Shown: positions 1 to 5,418 of the stretch, one piece after another
Position numbering within the stretch: the stretch's first letter is position 1
Layout: each line of letters starts with the position of its first letter
Assembly (NCBI GenBank): GCA_040758525.1
Contig: JBFLVQ010000652.1
Coordinates: 1 to 5,418 of the forward strand
From: JBFLVQ01 sp040758525
GTDB taxonomy: Bacteria; Acidobacteriota; Blastocatellia; Chloracidobacteriales; JADJPF01
DNA length: 5,418 bases
Reading direction: 5' to 3'
The notes under the pieces: model-generated
Told to the model about the DNA's origin: nothing
Database searches by the model: none
Seen by the model: only the letters and a program-made list of their open reading frames with translations
Translations under genes and position numbers: made by a program

Positions 1-958
1 TATCATAATGATTAAGGTGCCGTACAATCTTAAGGTCTCTGAAGAAGAGCGTATCTACAAAAAGCTGCTCGACCAATCAGAAGTCCTTAAGAGTATTCAT
101 ATGGCGCCTAACACACTTAGGGTTGCTGCAATGTTTGCTGTTATGACTCGCCTAGAGCCGCCTAAGCGTGCCAATGTTGATATTGTTAAGAAGATGAAAC
201 TTTATGATGGCGAGGATGTGGATGGTTTCAAATCTAAGGACGTGCGCGAATTGAGAGAGGATGCCGAGCGTGAGGGCATGAATGGTATCAGTCCCCGCTA
301 TATTATCAATCGTCTCTCCGGCGCACTAGTACGTGATGGCGTTACTTGTATCAATCCCATCGATGCATTACGTGCCATCAAAGATGGTTTCGAACAACAC
401 ACCGGTATCAGTAGTGAAGAGCGTGAGCGTTATCTCAACTTAATTGCCGTATCACGTAAAGAGTATGACGAGTTAGCCAAGATCGAGGTCCAGCGTGCTT
501 TTGTCTATTCCTTTGAAGAGATGGCAAAATCGCTCTGCAACAATTATCTAGACAATGTAGAAGCCTACTGCAATAAGGAGAAGATCAAGGATCCGATCAC
601 AGAAGAAGAGCTTGAACCAGATGAGAAACTGATGCGCTCGATCGAAGAACAGATCGGTATTTCCGAAAATGCTAAGAATACTTTCCGTCAGGAGATCCTG
701 ATCCGTATCTCCTCTTATGCACGTAAAGGGAAAGCCTTCGAATACAATTCCCATGAACGTCTTAAAGAAGCAATCGAGAAGAAGATCTTTGCTGATCTCA
801 AGGATGTGGTGAAGATTACTACTTCAGCCAAGACACCAGATGCCGACCAGCTACGGCGTATCAACGAGGTGATCGATCGATTGGTGAGCGAGCACGGCTA
901 TTGTACCGTGTGCGCCAATGAGTTGTTGAGTTATGTGGGTACGCTGCTCTCGCGTTAA
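1..958 (+). CDS. prkA: PrkA family AAA+ protein / serine protein kinase, C-terminal half (5' end outside window)
   Basis: This is the C-terminal half of PrkA (YeaG in enterobacteria), a cytoplasmic AAA+ protein of about 630 residues. It was named a serine protein kinase, and ATP-dependent protease activity has also been proposed for the B. subtilis protein. The frame is open to the left edge (first full codon 2-4), so the ATG at 8 is an internal Met and not the start. About 318 residues are visible, starting near the middle of the B. subtilis protein. The Walker motifs lie outside the window. Visible blocks include VPYNLKVSEEERIY, the lid-like stretch around APNTLRVAAMF, SSEERERYLN, DNVEAYCNK, DEKLMRSIEEQIGISENAK, ARKGKAFEYNSHERL and FADLKDVVKITTSAKTPD. 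These are the end of the AAA_PrkA domain and the PrkA C-terminal domain, as I recall them. The C-terminus is complete and ends GTLLSR. A CxxC (CTVC, codons 902-913) lies close to the end. A hairpin follows 57 nt downstream. Confidence 0.96.
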   Translation, partial: IIMIKVPYNLKVSEEERIYKKLLDQSEVLKSIHMAPNTLRVAAMFAVMTRLEPPKRANVDIVKKMKLYDGEDVDGFKSKDVRELREDAEREGMNGISPRYIINRLSGALVRDGVTCINPIDALRAIKDGFEQHTGISSEERERYLNLIAVSRKEYDELAKIEVQRAFVYSFEEMAKSLCNNYLDNVEAYCNKEKIKDPITEEELEPDEKLMRSIEEQIGISENAKNTFRQEILIRISSYARKGKAFEYNSHERLKEAIEKKIFADLKDVVKITTSAKTPDADQLRRINEVIDRLVSEHGYCTVCANELLSYVGTLLSR

Positions 959-1015
959 GGCAGTTGCGGGTTAAGCCCAAATTAACGAGTAGCGCCCGGA
1001 AGATTCAACCAAAGT

Positions 1016-1062
1016 GGCCCGCACTGTCTGCTTAAAGCAGCTTCTGCGGGCCTTACTTATTT
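1016..1062 (+). terminator. Terminator-like hairpin between prkA and the hydrolase gene
   Basis: GGCCCGCA (1016-1023) pairs perfectly with TGCGGGCC (1045-1052). A second stem is nested inside: CTGCT (1028-1032) with AGCAG (1036-1040) around a TAA loop. The two stems are separated by a small internal loop (CTGT and CTTC). The tail TTACTTATTT (1053-1062) is T-rich but interrupted, so this is an imperfect intrinsic terminator or a partial attenuator. The opposite strand has no comparable T run after the stem, so it reads as a plus-strand signal that ends or reduces prkA transcription before the next gene. Other structured-RNA roles, such as mRNA 3'-end protection, cannot be excluded. Confidence 0.65.
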
Positions 1063-1110
1063 AACCTGCTTATGGCGTGAAAAGTGTTGATTGTCTGCCA
1101 TAGACGCGTT

Positions 1111-1116
1111 AAGGAG
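1111..1116 (+). promoter_or_regulatory. Ribosome binding site that decides the hydrolase start
   Basis: AAGGAG at 1111-1116 lies 4 nt before the ATG at 1121. The spacing is slightly short but usable. The in-frame TTG at 1091, which would add ten residues, has no purine-rich Shine-Dalgarno match ahead of it and directly follows an in-frame TGA (1088-1090). The site therefore favours ATG 1121 over TTG 1091. Confidence 0.7.
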
Positions 1117-1120
1117 AGCG

Positions 1121-2182
1121 ATGAAGGAGAGCCAAAATAATAATGGAAAGAAGCGCTTGCGGCGCGCTTGGTTACAATGGTCAAATCTTCTTGCTGCTGC
1201 TTCTGGATTGGCAGTTGTAGGTCTGGCGGCAAAGCGTTTTCGCCGCCCGCGTGATATTCGCTGGCTCGATCACACTCATATATTGCATCACGCAATGGCA
1301 AGCAATTTTCGTGTTGTTGATGGGGTACGCATACACTATCAAGAGAAGATCGATGATCCAAAGCGGCGGGCAACTGCCGAGACAATGGTCTTATTACATG
1401 GCTTCTGTTCTTCGAACTATACCTGGAAAGACTGTATGCTGCCGCTAGCCACGGCTGGCTATCGAGTAATTGCGCCTGACCTGAAAGGGTTTGGCTTTTC
1501 CGAAAAGCCTGCCGATCAGCGCTATGATATTACTGATCAGGCAAAGCTAATCATAGGATTGTTGGATAGCTTGGGTGTAGAGCAAGCCACCTTTATCGGC
1601 AATTCCTATGGTGGCGCGGTCTCAATGGCTTGTGCATTAAGAAATCCTGATCGTGTCAAACAATTGGTGCTTGTTGATGCTGTACACAACAATGGTGCGC
1701 TGGGGCGGCGGCCCATCTATGTGCGTATGATGCGCACACGTGGAGTTGCCGAAGTCTTTGGTCCATTGTTGTTTGGCTCGCCACGACTAGTACGCCATTA
1801 TCTTAGCAATATGTATCATGATAAGACGGTGGTTACAGAAGAGCGCTATCATGCCTATCATCGTCCATTGCGTGCCGCCTCCTGTCAGGCAGCCGCAATC
1901 ACGACAATGCGTCAATGGGAGGCGAGTTGGCTAGAACAGGAGCTTTCCGCTATTGCTGTACCCACCCTGATTATCTGGGGTGAGTATGATTGGGCATTGC
2001 CAGTGGAATGGGGTGCAGAACTACACTTGGCGATGCCAAATTCGCAGTTTATTGTTATTCCCAATTGTGGTCACTTGCCCCAAGAAGAGCGACCTGAAGA
2101 GACCTGTGCTTTCATCCTGGATTTTTGTGCTATGTCTAGTCCCGCCACTGTAGGGGGGCAAGTATGGCAGATCGAGAGGTAG
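1121..2182 (+). CDS. Alpha/beta hydrolase with N-terminal hydrophobic (membrane-anchor-like) segment
   Basis: This is an alpha/beta-fold hydrolase of 353 residues from ATG 1121, or 363 from the less likely TTG 1091. Numbered from ATG 1121, the oxyanion-hole region is LLHGFCSSNYTW (about 91-102). The nucleophile elbow is GNSYGG with Ser162. The acid is Asp290 in IIWGEYDW, and the catalytic His318 is in NCGHLPQEERPEE. The triad is complete. A helical cap region lies roughly between residues 195 and 270. The family includes esterases, lipases, C-C hydrolases and haloalkane dehalogenases, and I cannot assign a substrate. A basic stretch (KKRLRR) precedes a hydrophobic run, LLAAASGLAVVGLAA (23-37), which looks like a short membrane anchor or uncleaved signal with no lipobox. 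The length beyond the usual 260-300 residues is largely this N-terminal extension. The stop is 3 nt before yhbH, so the two are probably cotranscribed. Confidence 0.92.
   Translation: MKESQNNNGKKRLRRAWLQWSNLLAAASGLAVVGLAAKRFRRPRDIRWLDHTHILHHAMASNFRVVDGVRIHYQEKIDDPKRRATAETMVLLHGFCSSNYTWKDCMLPLATAGYRVIAPDLKGFGFSEKPADQRYDITDQAKLIIGLLDSLGVEQATFIGNSYGGAVSMACALRNPDRVKQLVLVDAVHNNGALGRRPIYVRMMRTRGVAEVFGPLLFGSPRLVRHYLSNMYHDKTVVTEERYHAYHRPLRAASCQAAAITTMRQWEASWLEQELSAIAVPTLIIWGEYDWALPVEWGAELHLAMPNSQFIVIPNCGHLPQEERPEETCAFILDFCAMSSPATVGGQVWQIER
2176..2180 (+). promoter_or_regulatory. Ribosome binding site of yhbH inside the end of the hydrolase gene
   Basis: GAGGT at 2176-2180 lies 5 nt before the yhbH ATG (2186) and overlaps the last codons and stop (2180-2182) of the hydrolase gene. 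A ribosome finishing the hydrolase would sit on this site, which is the usual arrangement for translational coupling. Confidence 0.7.
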
Positions 2183-2185
2183 GCT

Positions 2186-3349
2186 ATGACTATACAGCGC
2201 AACGATTGGAGTCTACAGCGCAAAGGTATTATTGACCAAGAGCGGCATAAGGAACGCGTACGTGAGGCAATCAAGAAGAACCTTGGCTCGATCGTCTCTA
2301 ACGAATCGATCATCCTCTCAGATGGCAAGAAGACTGTGAAGGTGCCTATACGCTCGCTTGATGAATACAAGTTTCGATTTGACTACCGCAAGCGCAAGCA
2401 GGTTGGTCAAGGTAATGGCAATACTAAGGTCGGTGATGTGATTGCACGCGAAAGCCAAGGGCAGGGTCAAGGCAGCGGCCAAGGACCGGCAGGTTCTTCA
2501 CCAGGCCAGGACTACTATGAGGCAGAGGTCAACATTGACGAGATTGCTGCGCTGATCTTTGAGGATCTACATCTACCCTACTTGCAGGAGAAGGCTAAAC
2601 AGGCTGTTAAATCTAAGGTTACTAAGTTCACAGAGATCCGTCGTAGTGGCATTATGTCGAACTTAGACAAGCGACGTACCATTCTTGAGAATATACGGCG
2701 CAATGCTAAAGAGCAGGGGCGCGCCAAGATTGGTGACTTTAAAAAAGAGGACCTACGCTTTAAGACTTGGGAAGAAGATGTCAAATATGAGTCGAATGCT
2801 GTTGTGATTGCCATGATGGATGTTTCTGGATCAATGGGCGAGTTCAAAAAGTATATTGCACGCAGTTTCTACTTTTGGATGGTACGCTTTCTCAAGACTA
2901 AGTACGATAATGTAAAGATCGTCTTTATTAGTCACCATACAGAGGCTAAGGAAGTATCTGAGGAGCAGTTCTTCACGCAAGGTGAATCAGGTGGTACGGT
3001 AGTCAGCTCTGCCTATAAACTTGCTCTTGAGATCATCATAGAGCGCTTTCCTCCTCGTGACTGGAATGTCTATCCATTCCACTTTTCTGATGGTGACAAC
3101 TACTATTCTGATAATGATGAAGCTGTGCGACTTGCTGATGAATTGATCTCCACTTGTAATCTTTTCGGTTATGGTGAAATTGGTGAGGAGGGCGCATCCA
3201 GCTATCGTCGTTCTAGTGGTGCATTGCTCTCCATCTTTAAAGATCATCTTAAAAATAAAGAGCGCTTCGTGGGTGTGCGTATAGACGATAAAGAGGATGT
3301 TTATCCCGCCCTTAAAGAGTTCTTTGGTAAACGCGGAGATAGAGCATAG
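2186..3349 (+). CDS. yhbH: YhbH/YeaH family (DUF444) protein with von Willebrand A-like fold
   Basis: This encodes 387 residues, close to the family norm of about 390-430 and matching DUF444 throughout. YhbH is a sporulation protein in B. subtilis and its homologue YeaH pairs with YeaG in enterobacteria. Its molecular function is not established. Residues 1-70 hold the conserved basic N-terminus, including RHKERVREAIKKNL and the DYRKRKQVGQG element. Residues 74-108 are a Gly/Gln-rich low-complexity linker. Residues 112-205 are a helical middle region. From about 205 comes a VWA-like domain with the metal-site pattern DVSGS (Asp212, Ser214, Ser216), a GGT at 269-271 (Thr271) and SDGDN (301-305, Asp302). 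These fit a MIDAS-type divalent-metal site used in protein binding. Such domains often partner with AAA+ ATPases, which suits the prkA neighbour. No signal peptide or membrane segment is seen. ATG 2186 is supported by GAGGT 5 nt upstream. spoVR follows after 10 nt. Confidence 0.95.
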   Translation: MTIQRNDWSLQRKGIIDQERHKERVREAIKKNLGSIVSNESIILSDGKKTVKVPIRSLDEYKFRFDYRKRKQVGQGNGNTKVGDVIARESQGQGQGSGQGPAGSSPGQDYYEAEVNIDEIAALIFEDLHLPYLQEKAKQAVKSKVTKFTEIRRSGIMSNLDKRRTILENIRRNAKEQGRAKIGDFKKEDLRFKTWEEDVKYESNAVVIAMMDVSGSMGEFKKYIARSFYFWMVRFLKTKYDNVKIVFISHHTEAKEVSEEQFFTQGESGGTVVSSAYKLALEIIIERFPPRDWNVYPFHFSDGDNYYSDNDEAVRLADELISTCNLFGYGEIGEEGASSYRRSSGALLSIFKDHLKNKERFVGVRIDDKEDVYPALKEFFGKRGDRA

Positions 3350-3350
3350 C

Positions 3351-3354
3351 GAGG
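3351..3354 (+). promoter_or_regulatory. Ribosome binding site that decides the spoVR start
   Basis: GAGG at 3351-3354 lies just after the yhbH stop and 5 nt before ATG 3360. The longer in-frame start at 3297 lies inside yhbH, its only purine run (GAGG 3293-3296) abuts the ATG with no spacing, and the extra 21 residues look nothing like SpoVR N-termini. ATG 3360 is therefore chosen. Confidence 0.75.
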
Positions 3355-3359
3355 CAATT

Positions 3360-4796
3360 ATGGTAGACAAAGAGATCAAAGATCTGGAGAAGGCGTTAGA
3401 ACAGATTTGGGAGATAGCAATCCGGCATGGCCTCGATCCTTTCCCAACACGATTCGAGATTGTACCAGCGACAGTGATGTATGAGGTTGGCTCTTATGCG
3501 TTGCCTGGACGATACTCACACTGGACCTTTGGCAAAGCCTATCATCGTATGAAGACCATGTATGATTTTGGTCTCTCAAAGATCTACGAGGTTGTCATCA
3601 ATACCAATCCCTCTTATGGCTTTTTGCTTGAGACCAATTCGCCATTGCAAAACAAATTGGTTATGGCGCATGTGCTTGGCCACGTCGATTTTTTCAAGAA
3701 CAATGTCTATTTCTCAAAGACGAATCGGCGTATGGTTGATGAGGTCTCTACACATGCACAGCGCATCTCAGATTATGAGTTCAAATATGGCCGTAAGGTA
3801 GTAGAAGAGTTTCTGGATTCGGTCCTCTCCATTGAGGAACATATCGATCCCAATTTTTTCATCAAGCGAGAGCGTGAGCAGTCGCCAGCAAAAAAGAACC
3901 AGAAGCAGTCTAACTACGAAGGTCCTTATGATGATATCTTCCGCCTGGAAGAGCGCTTTAAGAAGCTTGAAGAAGATAAGGATAAAGAGAAAGGCAAGAA
4001 AGAGAAACAACGTGAGCTAAATCCATTATTACCTGAGAAAGATCTTGTCTATTTCATTATGAAGAACTCGCCTATCCTAGAGTCTTGGCAGCGTGACATA
4101 ATGGCAATGATTCATCAGGAGATGCTCTATTTCGTACCACAAATGCAGACCAAGATAATGAATGAAGGATGGGCTTCGTATTGGCATTCACGCATTATGC
4201 GAGAGCTGGATCTAGATGTTAAAGATCATCTTGAGTTTGCTGAACTTCACTCTTCTGTGGTCTCGCCACACCGCAACCAGCTTAATCCCTACTATCTAGG
4301 CTATAAGATCTTTGAGGATATCGAGAAGCGTTGGGACAACCCTAGTGAGGAAGAGCAACGTGTCTATGGCCGTAAGGGCGGTGAGGGGCGTGCCAAGATC
4401 TTTGAAGTGCGTGAACTTGATAATGATATCTCTTTCTTGCGTAATTATCTTACAGAAGAACTCTGTGAAGAGATGGATCTATTTGTCTTTGAACTAGTTG
4501 ATGATGAAGAATGGACTGTTACAGAGAAGAAATGGGAGAAGGTGCGAGATACTGTGGTGGCCAATATGACCAACTTTGGTTTTCCTTACATAGAGGTCAC
4601 TGATGACGATTATGAAGGTAATCGTGAGTTGTATATGAAGCACCGTTATGAGGGTGTAGAACTCGACATCAAATATGCCCGCAAAGTGCTGGAATATGTC
4701 TATAAGTTATGGGGCCGCGATGTGCATTTAGAGACGATTGTCGATAATGAGAGTACAATACTACATTTTGATGGCGAGGAACATGACGAAGATTGA
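3360..4796 (+). CDS. spoVR: SpoVR/YcgB family protein
   Basis: This encodes 478 residues from ATG 3360, against about 470 for B. subtilis SpoVR, which affects spore cortex formation. Enterobacteria have the homologue YcgB. The biochemical activity is not firmly established. Family blocks run in order: RYSHWTFGKAYHRMK (51-65), YDFGLSKIYEVVIN (68-81), NKLVMAHVLGHVDFFKNN (98-115), SIEEHIDP (157-164), WQRDIMAMIHQEMLYF (243-258), KIMNEGWASYWHSRIMREL (265-283), NPYYLGYKIFEDIEKRW (309-325), FEVRELDNDISFLRNYLT (348-365) and WGRDVHLET (451-459). Residues about 168-222 are a charged Lys/Glu-rich insert, likely a flexible or coiled helix, where SpoVR proteins vary most. Histidines 54, 62, 104, 108 and 276 with Glu269 could form a metal site; that is inference. 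There is no signal peptide or membrane segment. It is the last gene of the plus-strand group and converges on the MFS gene. Confidence 0.96.
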   Translation: MVDKEIKDLEKALEQIWEIAIRHGLDPFPTRFEIVPATVMYEVGSYALPGRYSHWTFGKAYHRMKTMYDFGLSKIYEVVINTNPSYGFLLETNSPLQNKLVMAHVLGHVDFFKNNVYFSKTNRRMVDEVSTHAQRISDYEFKYGRKVVEEFLDSVLSIEEHIDPNFFIKREREQSPAKKNQKQSNYEGPYDDIFRLEERFKKLEEDKDKEKGKKEKQRELNPLLPEKDLVYFIMKNSPILESWQRDIMAMIHQEMLYFVPQMQTKIMNEGWASYWHSRIMRELDLDVKDHLEFAELHSSVVSPHRNQLNPYYLGYKIFEDIEKRWDNPSEEEQRVYGRKGGEGRAKIFEVRELDNDISFLRNYLTEELCEEMDLFVFELVDDEEWTVTEKKWEKVRDTVVANMTNFGFPYIEVTDDDYEGNRELYMKHRYEGVELDIKYARKVLEYVYKLWGRDVHLETIVDNESTILHFDGEEHDED

Positions 4797-4804
4797 TATA
4801 ATAA

Positions 4805-5418
4805 CTACTCTCTGGAAAGCTTATTAGTCGAAAAATGTTTTTTCGACCAGCATAAAATTGCCATTAAAAGAATAATTATCTGTACTGCAGCAACCAGTAA
4901 GACACATGCTGTCCAACCTCCTAGTTGCCAGAAGAGTGCTGGGGTTGTTGCCCCCGCACTGCCGCCAAAATAGTAACAGGTCACATATAATCCAACTGCT
5001 AAAGCTCTATTCTCTTGAGCTGACAGGCCAATATAACTGCTTGCGGTAGTTTGCGAGATAAAAGCTGCTGTTGAGGAGATTGCCAGACCAGTAATTATCA
5101 AGACAAGACTATGGTTGAGTGTTAGCAGTACGCCAATAATACTAACTGGAATAGCTATCGCAAGCGCATTGCGATGACCATATTTTGATACCCATTTGCC
5201 AGAAATGGGATTGATTACTGCGCCAATTGGATAAACAAAGAATAATGAACCAAGTGTTGCCGTACTTAAATAGAATGGTGCAGCAGCAAGATAAAAAGTT
5301 AGATAAGTAAACATAGCGACCAGACTGAAGAGGATACAGAATCCGATTGCGCAGGTTGTTAATAGTTGCCGATTACGCAAATGATTGCCTAACGAAATTA
5401 GTGTTGAAGAGGTCGCCG
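4805..5418 (-). CDS. MFS transporter, YnfM-like, C-terminal half (5' end outside window)
   Basis: This is the C-terminal half of a major facilitator superfamily inner-membrane transporter, most like the YnfM-type drug/metabolite efflux group by recall; no substrate can be assigned. The minus-strand frame has no stop up to the right edge. The possible TTG start at 5380 is therefore an internal Leu in HLRNRQLL, and the gene starts beyond the window. Numbered from that Leu, six hydrophobic segments are visible, corresponding to TM7-12: about 7-32, 40-58, 71-88, 91-110, 125-150 and 153-177. The loop between the second and third (GKWVSKYGHRNA) is a motif-A-like element. Other recognisable stretches are TTASSYIGLSAQENRALAVG and YYFGGSAGATTPALFW. 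A full protein would be near 400 residues. The short basic tail (KKHFSTNKLSRE) is cytoplasmic. The stop lies 8 nt from the spoVR stop. Sampled GC is a little lower than in the plus-strand genes. Confidence 0.9.
   Translation of the reverse strand, partial: ATSSTLISLGNHLRNRQLLTTCAIGFCILFSLVAMFTYLTFYLAAAPFYLSTATLGSLFFVYPIGAVINPISGKWVSKYGHRNALAIAIPVSIIGVLLTLNHSLVLIITGLAISSTAAFISQTTASSYIGLSAQENRALAVGLYVTCYYFGGSAGATTPALFWQLGGWTACVLLVAAVQIIILLMAILCWSKKHFSTNKLSRE
4827..4847. terminator. Perfect inverted repeat just past spoVR, inside the MFS 3' coding end
   Basis: GTCGAAAAA (4827-4835) and TTTTTCGAC (4839-4847) form a 9-bp perfect inverted repeat with a 3-nt loop (TGT). It starts 30 nt after the spoVR stop and could help end the plus-strand transcript. 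The stem is AT-rich and no T tract follows it on either strand, so it is weak as a classical intrinsic terminator. It is also coding sequence for the MFS C-terminal tail (SKKHFST). Confidence 0.3.

Larger units (their letters stand above)
959..1120 (+). other. Intergenic region between prkA and the hydrolase gene
   Basis: This 162-nt gap holds the hairpin at 1016-1052 and a ribosome binding site at 1111-1116. A weak inverted repeat, GTTAA (970-974) with TTAAC (982-986), lies just after the prkA stop and may be chance. I looked for sigma-A-type and mother-cell-sigma-type promoter elements between the hairpin and the start codon and found no convincing pair. TTGATT at 1086-1091 has no good -10 partner at normal spacing. 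No small ORF here has a credible start and ribosome binding site. Confidence 0.55.

Noticed and set aside
1091..1120. TTG start adding ten residues to the hydrolase
   Set aside because: No Shine-Dalgarno sequence precedes it, while AAGGAG precedes ATG 1121; the added residues carry no recognisable domain.
1053..1385. Minus-strand open frame of about 110 residues opposite the hydrolase start
   Set aside because: It overlaps the hairpin and the hydrolase N-terminus, shows no family resemblance, and reads as a chance frame.
2163..2234. Short frame bridging the hydrolase and yhbH junction (about 23 residues)
   Set aside because: No ribosome binding site of its own, very short, and it lies in a different frame across two well-supported genes.
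3297..3359. Longer SpoVR start overlapping yhbH by 53 nt
   Set aside because: It has no properly spaced ribosome binding site and the extra 21 residues do not resemble SpoVR; ATG 3360 has GAGG at 5 nt.
2987..3379. Minus-strand open frame of about 130 residues opposite yhbH
   Set aside because: The plus strand matches DUF444 along its whole length; the minus frame has no recognisable domain and is a shadow of yhbH codon usage.
5378..5380. TTG as the start of a 191-residue six-helix transporter
   Set aside because: The same frame continues without a stop to the window edge and the protein matches only the second half of YnfM-like MFS proteins, so this is an internal Leu and not evidence of a half-size transporter.
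1..5418. CRISPR arrays, tRNA/rRNA genes, insertion sequences, toxin-antitoxin pairs
   Set aside because: No regularly spaced repeats, tRNA-like cloverleaf, rRNA-like stretch, transposase or terminal inverted repeats were seen; nearly all of the window is explained by five genes.

Overview
The window carries a PrkA–YhbH–SpoVR cluster, the conserved trio linked to sporulation and stress responses. The products are a PrkA AAA+ protein, a YhbH/YeaH (DUF444) von Willebrand A-like protein and a SpoVR/YcgB protein. An alpha/beta hydrolase gene sits inside the trio, between prkA and yhbH. A convergent major facilitator superfamily (MFS) transporter gene enters from the right edge.

Organism: PrkA, YhbH and SpoVR all resemble the Bacillus subtilis proteins closely, from memory of those sequences. 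Sampled lines of sequence suggest a GC content in the mid-40s percent. Shine-Dalgarno sites are short (GAGG, GAGGT, AAGGAG). A spore-forming Gram-positive or a spore-forming Chloroflexota such as the Ktedonobacteria would fit. The trio also occurs in non-sporulating lineages, so this placement is tentative.

Layout: 1-958 (+) is the C-terminal half of prkA, with its start outside the window. 959-1120 is a gap with a strong terminator-like hairpin at 1016-1052 and no promoter I can defend. 1121-2182 (+) is the alpha/beta hydrolase, with an N-terminal hydrophobic segment and an intact Ser-Asp-His triad. 2186-3349 (+) is yhbH, 3 nt after the hydrolase stop. 3360-4796 (+) is spoVR, 10 nt after the yhbH stop. 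4805-5418 (-) is the C-terminal half of a YnfM-like MFS transporter, tail to tail with spoVR across 8 nt.

How the genes may work together: the hydrolase, yhbH and spoVR are packed tightly enough to be one translationally coupled transcript. prkA is separated from them by the hairpin, so it is either a separate unit or an attenuated leader gene. PrkA, YhbH and SpoVR are generally thought to act in one pathway whose chemistry is unsettled. The hydrolase is a candidate accessory member here, judged by position alone. The MFS gene is on the opposite strand and shows no sign of functional linkage.
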